From JACKII01 sp965222315 (GTDB lineage: Bacteria > Pseudomonadota > Alphaproteobacteria > Bin95): a stretch of 64,000 nt of DNA. The DNA lies in contig OZ244951.1 in NCBI GenBank assembly GCA_965222315.1, positions 1,860,001 to 1,924,000 of the forward strand. Direction: 5' to 3'. The notes under the pieces are model-generated. The model worked only from the letters and a program-made list of their open reading frames with translations. It had not been told where the DNA came from and ran no database searches. A program made the position numbers and the translations under genes. Position 1 is the first letter of the stretch. Each line of letters opens with the position of its first letter. This document shows positions 1-7,502 of the stretch, piece by piece.

Positions 1-773
1 GTGATAAGTGCCGGATCGTAGGGAGCCTTGCCGGCGCTCCAGTAGTTGCGCCCGTCTTCCACCACGCCGTTTGGCGCGCGAACGCTATTGGGTGGGGCAT
101 CCGGGTCGGAGGAGGTGGTGGCCTCCCACCACATCTCGAACCATTCTGGCGGCATGATCTCGGCTGCCTGTTCCGGTGTGAGACCGTTCTGCCGGCGCTG
201 GAGCGTTGCTTCCTTTGTCGGAGACCGGTACGCGCCGAGACTACCGCCGGGATCAACCGCACTCGCGCCGGATTGGTCCCGCAGCCAAATCGGTGCGTAG
301 AGTGCCAGGCGCTCGACCCGCCGGGGGTTCTTCGACGTGAAAAGGGCGGTAATCGCCGTGCCCCAGGACCAGCCGACCAGGCAAAGCTTTTCTACGCCGC
401 GGCGCTTGCAGACGAAATCAACCACATGGCCTACACACTCTGCAGCATCCGGCGTGTGCATGAAGGGCGGGTTGTTTTCCGGCGGCTCCGCCATTTGGGC
501 CGGGCGGTCGGAACGGCCATAGCCGGGCAGGTCGAGGCAATAAACGTCGAACCCCCGGCGCGCCATGTAGTCCATCCAGGAAATGCCAGCGAAGGGCAGG
601 TCAAATGCTGCCGAGCCATAAGTGGCCCCATGCTGCATGACGACGACCCGGTCAGGCGCGAATGCCGTCTGATCCGCGGGCCGCTTGTTTCGGACGTAGA
701 TCTTGCCCCAGGTCGGATGGGTAACGCTCAGGTCTTCGCCGATCAGTTCCATTGGTCCGTCTTTCGCTTGCAT
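1..773 (-). CDS. alpha/beta hydrolase, 3' end outside the window
   Basis: Reverse-strand reading gives an uninterrupted frame of about 257 residues from ATG at 773 to the window edge, so the C-terminus is missing. It has the alpha/beta hydrolase signature: an oxyanion-type HGATYG near residue 48, the strand and turn LDLPGYGRSDRP near 80-91, and the nucleophile elbow GWSWG at 134-138 with Ser136. The acid and histidine of the triad would lie mostly beyond the edge. A second in-frame ATG at 752 is an alternative start. The substrate cannot be told from sequence. It is codirectional with the pirin gene at 839. Confidence 0.8.
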   Translation of the reverse strand, partial: MQAKDGPMELIGEDLSVTHPTWGKIYVRNKRPADQTAFAPDRVVVMQHGATYGSAAFDLPFAGISWMDYMARRGFDVYCLDLPGYGRSDRPAQMAEPPENNPPFMHTPDAAECVGHVVDFVCKRRGVEKLCLVGWSWGTAITALFTSKNPRRVERLALYAPIWLRDQSGASAVDPGGSLGAYRSPTKEATLQRRQNGLTPEQAAEIMPPEWFEMWWEATTSSDPDAPPNSVRAPNGVVEDGRNYWSAGKAPYDPALI

Positions 774-838
774 TGGCCGCGTGCATGGGTCGATGCGGAA
801 GCTAGGCGCGGCGGCGCGGCATTGTCCAGTACTGACGG

Positions 839-1879
839 TTAGCGGTCCGCAGGCGGCTGTTGCTCGCTGCCGTCGGGGTGGCGGGCGAAGCGTTTGGCGT
901 CCGGGCCGTGGACGGGGCCATGCGAGGGCCAGGACCAGCCGCCGAACTGGGTGCGCTGGTATTCCTGAAAAGCGTCCTGCAATTCTGCCTGCTCGTTCAT
1001 GACGAAGGGGCCGTGCTGGGCGACAGGCTCGCCGATTGGCATGCCTTCGAGGAGCAACAATTCCGTTTCGGCCTCGCCGTTTTCGAGAGCGATGGCAGCA
1101 TTCGGTTGCAGGACCATGGCGTGCCGGTGGGCAAGCGTCTCGTCCGCAACCGACACGCTGCCGCCGGAAACGGCATAGAGCACGCGATTGCAGTCCGCGG
1201 CAGTGGCGGGAAGGGTCCAGCGCGCGCCGGGCGCCAGTCGGATTGCCCAGATCGTTACCATATTGGCCGGATCGGCGGCCCAGGAGGCGGGCGGCGGTTC
1301 AGGCACCGGCTTCGCCGCCTGATAGGGGCGGGCGTAGCTGGTGATGGAGATGGCGCGGCCTTCGGCGTCGTGCTCTGTGATCGTGGGGATGGTCTCGTTC
1401 CAGAACATGGCGAAGTGCGGCTCCGCCATCTTGTTGCGGGCGGGCAGGTTCAGCCAGATCTGGAAGAGTTCGGTCGGATTGTCCCCGGACTCGTTCAGGA
1501 GCGGGAACATCTCCGAATGCACCACGCCCGCGCCCGCGGTCATCCATTGCAGGTCGCCCTGGCCGAAGCGCGCGGCCGCGCCCAGGGAGTCCGAGTGGTC
1601 GATATAGCCCTGGCGCGCGACCGTCACGGTTTCGAAGCCGCGGTGCGGGTGCTGCGGGAAGCCGGGGACGTGGTCGCCGTGATACATGCTCCAGCCGTCC
1701 TTGCCGCTGAAGTCCTGGCCGATCTGGCGGCCTGCCAGGTCCGCTTTCGGGCCGAACGAGCCGTCGCCCGCCGGATAGCGGTCGAAATGGTGGACGCAGA
1801 ACAGGAACGGATCCAGCGTGGGCCAGGGACCTTGAGGCAGTGCTACGGTTTGCAGGACGGGGTTTGGAGCGGATGGCAT
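839..1879 (-). CDS. pirin family protein
   Basis: A 346-residue bicupin of the pirin family. The N-terminal cupin carries HPHRGFET at residues 77-84 and VHSEMF at 120-125, supplying the expected metal ligands His77, His79, His121 and Glu123. The segment GQGDLQWMTAGAGVVHSE is the family hallmark. Pirins bind Fe, and some act as quercetin dioxygenases or redox-sensing regulators. The role here is not shown. The gene is somewhat longer than the usual 230-300 residues, with a longer C-terminal half. A second pirin lies at 21947, so the genome has at least two paralogues. Confidence 0.88.
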   Translation of the reverse strand: MPSAPNPVLQTVALPQGPWPTLDPFLFCVHHFDRYPAGDGSFGPKADLAGRQIGQDFSGKDGWSMYHGDHVPGFPQHPHRGFETVTVARQGYIDHSDSLGAAARFGQGDLQWMTAGAGVVHSEMFPLLNESGDNPTELFQIWLNLPARNKMAEPHFAMFWNETIPTITEHDAEGRAISITSYARPYQAAKPVPEPPPASWAADPANMVTIWAIRLAPGARWTLPATAADCNRVLYAVSGGSVSVADETLAHRHAMVLQPNAAIALENGEAETELLLLEGMPIGEPVAQHGPFVMNEQAELQDAFQEYQRTQFGGWSWPSHGPVHGPDAKRFARHPDGSEQQPPADR

Positions 1880-1988
1880 GGCTGGTGCTTTCAGTTGAGA
1901 GCCTCGGAAGTGGGGGCTGCCGCCTATAGTTGCCAGGGGCGGTAAGCTGTCTTACACCCGAAGCATCAATCAACAGGAGGATAGGCTC

Positions 1989-2381
1989 ATGCAGACATTG
2001 CAACCGGAAGGCTGGAAGCGCCCGCCAGGGTTTTCGAACGGAACGGTTGCGGAGGGCCGTCATGTGTTCGTCGCCGGGCAGGTCGGTACCGATCAGATCA
2101 CCGGCGCGATGAAGGAAGGCTTTGCGGCCCAGTGCGAGCAGGCGCTGGCGAATTGCATTGCCATCATTGCCGAGGCGGGTGCCGAACCAACGGATATCGT
2201 CAAGCTGACCTGGTTCGTAACCTCGATTGCGGAATATCGGAACGCGGGCCGGGCGCTGGGCGATGCGTGGAAGGCGACGCTGGGCCGGCACTTTCCGGCC
2301 ATTACACTGGTGGAGGTCTCCGGCCTGCTGGCGGAAGGCGCGATGGTAGAGATTGAGGCGCATGCGGTGATTGCGGGGTAG
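1989..2381 (+). CDS. RidA (YjgF/YER057c/UK114) family protein
   Basis: A 130-residue protein covering the whole RidA fold, with VFVAGQVGTD near 26-35 and the C-terminal VEIEAHAVI typical of the family. RidA proteins form trimers, and canonical members deaminate reactive enamine/imine intermediates. The catalytic arginine of E. coli RidA (FPARSCVEV, Arg105) is replaced here: the aligned stretch is FPAITLVEV with Ile105. The protein may therefore not be an imine deaminase. A strong Shine-Dalgarno (CAGGAGGA) ends about 8 bases before the ATG. It diverges from the pirin gene at 839-1879. Confidence 0.88.
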   Translation: MQTLQPEGWKRPPGFSNGTVAEGRHVFVAGQVGTDQITGAMKEGFAAQCEQALANCIAIIAEAGAEPTDIVKLTWFVTSIAEYRNAGRALGDAWKATLGRHFPAITLVEVSGLLAEGAMVEIEAHAVIAG

Positions 2382-2573
2382 GCCACCAAACCTTCAGATT
2401 CCAGACGCTTCACAGTCCTGAGGAAAGTCAGGAACCATTCCGGAGGCGGAAATCCGAAGCGCCGGGCGCTTTGTGGGAAAGGCATCCGGAATGGATCCTG
2501 AATGCCGCGGTGCGGTTTCAGGAAGGTGAATGAGACGGCTGTTCTGAAGCACGAAGCTGGAAGGGTACAGCCC

Positions 2574-4169
2574 ATGTCCGCGGTCAAGAACGTTCTGTTC
2601 ATCATGTGCGATCAGTTGCGCTGGGACTATCTCTCGTGCATGGGGCATCCGCATATGAAGACGCCGAATATCGACCGGCTGGCGGCGCGGGGGACGGTTT
2701 TTGAGTATGCCTACTGTCCGGCGCCGCTTTGCGGGCCATCGCGGATGGCGACCTATACCGGGCGTTATATGACGACGACGGGTGCGGTCTGGAACAATTT
2801 CCCGCCGCGCGTGGATGAATGGACTCTGGGCGATCACCTTGCGCCCTTGGGCGTGCGCTCAATCCTGGTCGGCAAGACGCACATGATGGCGAACCGAGCC
2901 GACATGCAGCGGCTAGGGATTGATCCGAATTCTCCGCTGGGGGTGCATCTTTCCGAATGCGGGTTCGAGCCGTTCGAGCGTGACGACGGGATGGAGCCGA
3001 CGGGCTTCCATAACCCCGACCTGCCCTACAACAAATGGCTGCGGGCTCATGGCTATGAGAGCGAGAATCCCTGGCACGATTTCGCCAATTCCGCGCTCGG
3101 CCCCAACGGTGAAATCCTCTCCGGCTGGGAGATGAAATGGGCACGGGAGCCGGCCCGCATCAAGGCGGAGCATTCCGAGACCGCCTACATGACCGGACGG
3201 GCGATGGAATGTATCGACCAGCTGGGGGAGGAGCCCTGGTGCATCCATCTCTCCTATATCAAGCCGCACTGGCCCTATGTGGCGCCGGCCCCTTATCACG
3301 CCCTGTACGGGCCGGAGCACGTGATCCCGGCGAACAAAGGCAATCGCGAACGGGAGCGCCCGCATCCGGTACATGGTGCCTTCATGCAGCATGCAGACAG
3401 CAGCACCTTTGCCCGCGACGAGGTGCGGGAGACGGTGATCCCCGCCTATATGGGGCTGATTGCGGAGATCGACGACCATATGGGGCGGCTCTGGCAGTTC
3501 CTCGAAGAGCGGGGGTTGTTCGAGAACACGATGATCGTGTTCACGTCCGACCATGGAGACTATCTGGGCGACCATTGGCTGGGCGAGAAGGAGTTGCTGC
3601 ACGAGGAAAGCGTGCGCATCCCGCTGATCGTCTACGACCCCCGGCGCGAGGCCGATGCGACGCGCGGCCAGCGGGTGCAAAGCCTGGTGGAGGGGATCGA
3701 CTTTATCCCGACCTTCGTCGAGGCGCTGGGCGGCGAGCCGGCCTATCATCGGCTGGAAGGGCGTTCGCTCCAGCCGTTGCTGTTCGAAGGGGATGGCGTT
3801 CCCTGGCGCGATGTGGCAATCGCCGAGACCGACTACGCCATGCGTGACGCGCGCACCACGCTAGGTGCGCCAACGGCCGAGTGCCGGGGCTACATGGTTC
3901 GGTCGCAACGCTACAAGTATCTGTTTTGGGAGAATTTCGCGTCGCAGCTTTTCGACCTGCAGGCCGACTATGCCGAGCAGAACGACCTGGCCGACGACCC
4001 GGCTCATGTTGATATTCGCGCGGAACTGCACGAGCGCCTGTTCCGCTGGCTGCGTACCCGGAAACTGCGCCTGCAGCCGACGGACGCGGAGATCGAGGCG
4101 CGTGGCGGCGAGGCGCGGACACGCTCCCGCGGCGTCTACCGCGGCTATTGGGGACCGGCGGAAGAATAA
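2574..4169 (+). CDS. sulfatase / phosphonate monoester hydrolase family enzyme
   Basis: A 531-residue alkaline-phosphatase-superfamily hydrolase. N-terminal metal site MCDQLRWD (Asp13), formylglycine-type CGPSR at 53-57 with Cys53, and TSDHGDYLGDH for the second metal cluster. The middle (HLSYIKPHWPYVAPAPYHALYGPE) resembles rhizobial phosphonate monoester hydrolases, so a sulfate or phosphonate ester substrate is likely. Cys53 should need conversion to formylglycine, and no maturase is in the window. The ATG at 2574 is preferred over an in-frame ATG at 2502 because a purine-rich GGAAGGG precedes it and the family's hydrophobic strand begins at once. No signal peptide is seen, so it is probably cytoplasmic. 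Confidence 0.87.
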   Translation: MSAVKNVLFIMCDQLRWDYLSCMGHPHMKTPNIDRLAARGTVFEYAYCPAPLCGPSRMATYTGRYMTTTGAVWNNFPPRVDEWTLGDHLAPLGVRSILVGKTHMMANRADMQRLGIDPNSPLGVHLSECGFEPFERDDGMEPTGFHNPDLPYNKWLRAHGYESENPWHDFANSALGPNGEILSGWEMKWAREPARIKAEHSETAYMTGRAMECIDQLGEEPWCIHLSYIKPHWPYVAPAPYHALYGPEHVIPANKGNRERERPHPVHGAFMQHADSSTFARDEVRETVIPAYMGLIAEIDDHMGRLWQFLEERGLFENTMIVFTSDHGDYLGDHWLGEKELLHEESVRIPLIVYDPRREADATRGQRVQSLVEGIDFIPTFVEALGGEPAYHRLEGRSLQPLLFEGDGVPWRDVAIAETDYAMRDARTTLGAPTAECRGYMVRSQRYKYLFWENFASQLFDLQADYAEQNDLADDPAHVDIRAELHERLFRWLRTRKLRLQPTDAEIEARGGEARTRSRGVYRGYWGPAEE

Positions 4170-4172
4170 GGT

Positions 4173-4829
4173 TTATTTGGCAGGGATCGCGACGCCGTCC
4201 AGCCTGGCCTCGGTATTGGCGTGGGAGCCGCCGGTGATGCTGGGCGACAGGAACAGGTACTTGCCGGTCTTGTACTTGGTCGCCTTGGTCAAAAACGCCA
4301 CAAACGTGGTGCCTTCCGGCTTGGTGAAATACGAGGCCCAATGAAAATAGATCGCATTGGGAATGCCTGACGGTGCGATTGTGCTGATGGCCCCCCAGGT
4401 CTCCGCGCCGAGGCTTTGGGAGGTATCGACATTGAAAACTTCCAATGGGAAGAAGCTCCGGTCGTAACCATCCAACTTTACGAACTCGATGAACTGGGGC
4501 TGCACGGTCGGGGGATAGGTAAAGACCAGGTCGCGAAAGCGGTAGGCGAATATCAGGGTGCCGGTGTTTTTGGATTTTATCACCCTGCTCTGCAAAGCGC
4601 CGGTGATGTTGTTGCTAGGGTCGGTATTGCCGGTGGCCGGGTCCTTCAGGCCAATGGTGAAGGGGATAACCTCGTCGTAAACCACCGTTCCTTCCAAGTC
4701 TGTCGCCGCCACATTGGTCACAACCACCGGCGAGGCGCCCATATCCTGATCGGTGACGCTTGTCCCTGGCTGGCACGATGCGAGCATGAAGGCGGCTGCA
4801 ACTGCCATGAGACGGAAAAGGTTTGCCAT
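4173..4829 (-). CDS. putative lipoprotein of unknown function
   Basis: 218 residues. The N-terminus MANLFRLMAVAAAFMLASC is a lipoprotein signal with lipobox LASC, so the mature protein should start at Cys19 and be lipid-anchored. The rest (VVYDEVIPFTIGLKDPATG, IYFHWASYFTKPEG) is beta-rich looking, with no family I recognise. The ATG at 4829 is chosen over 4871 because AGGAAAG lies just upstream and the signal peptide starts immediately. It is convergent with the sulfatase gene, with only 3 bases between the stop codons. Confidence 0.7.
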   Translation of the reverse strand: MANLFRLMAVAAAFMLASCQPGTSVTDQDMGASPVVVTNVAATDLEGTVVYDEVIPFTIGLKDPATGNTDPSNNITGALQSRVIKSKNTGTLIFAYRFRDLVFTYPPTVQPQFIEFVKLDGYDRSFFPLEVFNVDTSQSLGAETWGAISTIAPSGIPNAIYFHWASYFTKPEGTTFVAFLTKATKYKTGKYLFLSPSITGGSHANTEARLDGVAIPAK

Positions 4830-4904
4830 CTTGCTTTCCTGAAATCCCGAAATTTTCAGGATGGTTAGCATACCGGCATCCGCAATCGCCAGACCAACCA
4901 GGCG

Positions 4905-5129
4905 CTAAGCTTTCCGGATGCGGAAGATCAAGGTGGTGCCGTCCGCCGCCGTCTCCTCCAGCACATCGCCGGTGGTTTCGCAGAAGGCGGGGAAGTCCTT
5001 CGCCGACGCGGGATCATCGGCATGAACCTCCAGTAATTCGCCGCTCCCCATGCGCTTCAGAGCGCGGCGGGCGCGCAGGACCGGCATGGGGCATTTCAGG
5101 CCGGTGGCGTCGAGGGTCTGGTCGGGCAT
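4905..5129 (-). CDS. TusA/SirA-family sulfur carrier protein
   Basis: A 74-residue single-domain protein with LDATGLKCPMPVLRARRAL at residues 6-24. The CPxP motif Cys-Pro-Met-Pro carries the persulfide cysteine. TusA-like proteins relay sulfane sulfur to partners in tRNA thiolation, molybdopterin synthesis or sulfur oxidation. It follows the MBL-fold gene on the same strand with a 15-base gap, so the two are very probably cotranscribed. That favours a role in persulfide handling rather than the classical E. coli tusA role, but this is inference. Confidence 0.88.
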   Translation of the reverse strand: MPDQTLDATGLKCPMPVLRARRALKRMGSGELLEVHADDPASAKDFPAFCETTGDVLEETAADGTTLIFRIRKA

Positions 5130-5144
5130 CGGCTCGGAACGGCC

Positions 5145-6017
5145 TCAGAACTGGTTCAGCGGGAGCTTCAGGTAGGCAACGCCATTGTCTTCGGCCGGCG
5201 GCAGTTCGCCTGCGCGGATGTTCACCTGGATGGCGGGCAGCAGCAGGGTCGGCATGGCCAGTTCCGCGTCGCGCTTGGTCCGCATCGCGACAAAGGCATC
5301 TTCGCTGGTGCCCTCCTTCACATGCTTGTTGGAGGCGCGCTGTTCGGCGACGGTGGTCTCCCAGGCATACTCCCGGCCGCCCGGCGCATAGTCGTGGCCG
5401 ACAAAGATACGCGTTTCCGGCGGTAGCGCCAGGATGCGATGGATCGACTGGTAGAGCGTTTGCGCCGAGCCGCCGGGGAAATCGCAACGCGCCGTGCCGA
5501 AATCCGGCATGAACAGCGTGTCACCGCAGAAAGCGGCGTCGCCGATCACATAGGTGAGGCAGGCGGGCGTGTGGCCCGGCGTGTGCATGACCTTGGCCTG
5601 GACGTTGCCGACCGCGAATTGCTCCCCGTCCTCGAACAGGTGATTGAATTGGCGGCCATCGGTCGGGAAATCTTTCTCCAGATTGTAGACCTTGGCAAAG
5701 GTTAACTGCACCTTGTCGATGTTCCGGCCGATGCCGGTCTGGCCGCCCAGTGCCTTCTTCACGGCGGGCGCGCCGGAGAGGTGATCGGCGTGGGCGTGGG
5801 TTTCCAGCACCCATTGCACTGTCAGGCCCAGATCCCTGACCTTGTCGGCGACTTTGTCGGCGAAGGTGGTGGTGGTGGTACCCGACGCCTGCTCGAAGTC
5901 CAGCACTGAGTCGATCACGGCGCACTGATTCGTCACCGGGCAGGCGACGATGTAGCAAACGGTCGAAGTGCCTTCATGGAACAGGGCATGCACTTCGGGT
6001 TTCGTGGCGAGGTCCAT
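5145..6017 (-). CDS. MBL-fold metallo-hydrolase, persulfide-dioxygenase-like
   Basis: 290 residues of metallo-beta-lactamase fold: ETHAHADH (first metal motif), HTPGHTPACLTYVIGD (second His and ligands), GDTLFMPDFGTARCDFPGG and VGHDY. The spacing and the DFGTARCDFPGG signature are those of the ETHE1/Blh branch, whose characterised members oxidise glutathione persulfide to sulfite. The DUF442 phosphatase domain fused in some Blh proteins is absent. The gene is followed directly by tusA-like 4905-5129. It diverges from the crotonase gene across about 100 bases that contain two inverted repeats. Confidence 0.85.
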   Translation of the reverse strand: MDLATKPEVHALFHEGTSTVCYIVACPVTNQCAVIDSVLDFEQASGTTTTTFADKVADKVRDLGLTVQWVLETHAHADHLSGAPAVKKALGGQTGIGRNIDKVQLTFAKVYNLEKDFPTDGRQFNHLFEDGEQFAVGNVQAKVMHTPGHTPACLTYVIGDAAFCGDTLFMPDFGTARCDFPGGSAQTLYQSIHRILALPPETRIFVGHDYAPGGREYAWETTVAEQRASNKHVKEGTSEDAFVAMRTKRDAELAMPTLLLPAIQVNIRAGELPPAEDNGVAYLKLPLNQF

Positions 6018-6048
6018 CGGATCGTCTCCTTTACGCGCGGCGCACCTT

Positions 6049-6091
6049 CTATGCTATTACATAGGGCAGTCGAGTGCCACCGCCAGTGGCA
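6049..6091. promoter_or_regulatory. two short inverted repeats in a divergent promoter region
   Basis: CTATG-N6-CATAG at 6049-6064 and TGCCAC-N5-GTGGCA at 6075-6091. They lie between the divergent MBL-fold gene (start 6017) and crotonase gene (start 6121). The arms are perfect and the spacing suits a dimeric regulator site, but no regulator gene adjoins them and chance is possible for arms this short. Confidence 0.35.
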
Positions 6092-6120
6092 GCCATCACA
6101 CACAAGGAAACGCATTGCCC

Positions 6121-6870
6121 ATGTCCTCCGTCGTAACCTACCAATCCGAGGGTCGGATTGCCCATATCCAGTTAAACCGGCCGGAGAAACTGAACGCGCT
6201 GTCCAACCAGTTGGTGGCGGAATTGCGCGACGCCTTTGAGGCGTTCCAGGCATCCGACGACCGGGTCGCGATCCTGTCGGCGGCCGGCGACCGGGCGTTC
6301 AGCGTCGGGGCAGACCTGAAAGACCCGCCGCGGAACCCGGATCTGTGGGAATGCATGCCAGGTACGGGTGTGTTCGTGGATAAGCCGATTATCGGCGCGG
6401 TGCACGGCTATTGCGTGGGCGGGGCCTATTGCCTGATTCAGTTCTGCGATCTGGCCGTGGCTGACGAGACGGCGGACTTTTTCTACCCGGAAGCGCAAAT
6501 TGGCTTCTGCGGCGGCCTGATCGCCAGCCATGCGGGCCGTGTGCCCTACAAGGTCGCCATGGAGTTCATGCTGACAGGCAAGCACTTCTCCGCCCAGCGC
6601 GCCTATGAGGTCGGCATGGTCAACAAGGTCGTACCCAAGGGCCAGGCGGTCGAGGGCGCCATGGAATATGCGAGCGTACTGGCCGACAGTGCGCCGCTGG
6701 TGATGGGTGCGCTCAGCCGTTTCACGCGCGAGACCGTGTTGGCGCGCGGGCCGAGCGAACTGGCAGGTCTGGCCCGGAAGGAATTGCTGAAGGTCTCCCG
6801 CTCGGAAGACCAGCAGGAAGGCGGCCGCGCCTTCGCCGAGAAACGCAAACCGAACTTCACCGGCCGCTAA
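6121..6870 (+). CDS. enoyl-CoA hydratase/isomerase (crotonase) family protein
   Basis: A 249-residue crotonase-fold protein. IQLNRPEKLNALS near 16-28, FSVGADLKD (first oxyanion-hole strand), GAVHGYCVGGAYCLIQFCDLAVAD (second oxyanion-hole helix) and a C-terminal AFAEKRKPNFTGR. The positions that hold the two catalytic glutamates in classical hydratases are not glutamate here (GGAYC, GFCGGLIASH), so hydratase activity is doubtful and another CoA reaction is possible. The start at 6121 gives the usual N-terminus; the longer open frame upstream overlaps the divergent promoter. The ABM gene follows after 46 bases. Confidence 0.85.
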   Translation: MSSVVTYQSEGRIAHIQLNRPEKLNALSNQLVAELRDAFEAFQASDDRVAILSAAGDRAFSVGADLKDPPRNPDLWECMPGTGVFVDKPIIGAVHGYCVGGAYCLIQFCDLAVADETADFFYPEAQIGFCGGLIASHAGRVPYKVAMEFMLTGKHFSAQRAYEVGMVNKVVPKGQAVEGAMEYASVLADSAPLVMGALSRFTRETVLARGPSELAGLARKELLKVSRSEDQQEGGRAFAEKRKPNFTGR

Positions 6871-6916
6871 GGCCGCCAACTACCAAATTGAAATTACCAA
6901 CCGGAAGGAAATTCTC

Positions 6917-7228
6917 ATGTCCCGCGTTCACGTTATCGCCGTCATCACCACGAAGCCCGGCAAGCGCGATGAAGTGCTTGGCCTGTTCAACGCGAATGTT
7001 CCGGCCGTCCACGCCGAGGACGGCTGCGTCGAATATGGCGCGACCATTGATTGCGCCGATGCCGGTTTTGCGAAGAAGCACGGTGACGACACCTTCGTCG
7101 TCGTGGAGAAATGGGCCAGCCTGGACCATCTGAAAGCGCACGGTGCGTCGGCACACATGAAGGCCTATGGCGAGAAGACCAAGGACCTGCTTGCCGACCG
7201 CGCTGTCTACGTCATGTCCGACGTTTAG
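6917..7228 (+). CDS. antibiotic biosynthesis monooxygenase (ABM/YgiN) family protein
   Basis: A 103-residue dimeric alpha/beta-barrel-type protein. HVIAVITTKPGKRDEVLGLF at the N-terminus, EDGCVEYGATID, VVVEKWASLDHLKAHGAS and AHMKAYG are the standard ABM landmarks. Members include quinone or polyketide monooxygenases and many uncharacterised proteins, so the substrate is unknown. A GGAAGG Shine-Dalgarno sits about 10 bases before the ATG. It probably shares a transcript with the crotonase gene upstream. Confidence 0.85.
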   Translation: MSRVHVIAVITTKPGKRDEVLGLFNANVPAVHAEDGCVEYGATIDCADAGFAKKHGDDTFVVVEKWASLDHLKAHGASAHMKAYGEKTKDLLADRAVYVMSDV

Positions 7229-7422
7229 AGGGCTATTCGCGGCTATACCTGGGTGCTTCGGGCAGTTTTATACCCGTTGCAGGAAGCGCCCAGGCAGGCC
7301 TCTGGCATTGTGCGGAATTTTGGTGACTTGAAAGGCTTGCGGCCGGGGAACACATAAGCCAAATCGTGGAGTGGTGTGTTGCCGTAAATGAACGCCGGTA
7401 TTTTCGTCAGGACAAGGAGTAG

Positions 7423-7444
7423 ATTGGTGCATTGTGGCACCAAT
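7423..7444. promoter_or_regulatory. perfect inverted repeat upstream of the NYN gene
   Basis: ATTGGTGC-N6-GCACCAAT, with 8-bp perfect arms, sits 58 bases before the ATG of the NYN-domain gene in a 274-base gap that otherwise shows no gene. It could be an operator or an RNA hairpin in the leader. Neither reading is proven. Confidence 0.45.
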
Positions 7445-7502
7445 ATTTGAGTGTTTGTGGTTGCCAACAACATTCGGTTGATGGCAAAATTTTGAAAGAC
7501 TG

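Noticed and set aside
273..842. 189-codon + strand frame at the left edge
   Set aside because: The opposite strand encodes an alpha/beta hydrolase with intact motifs; the + frame is its shadow.
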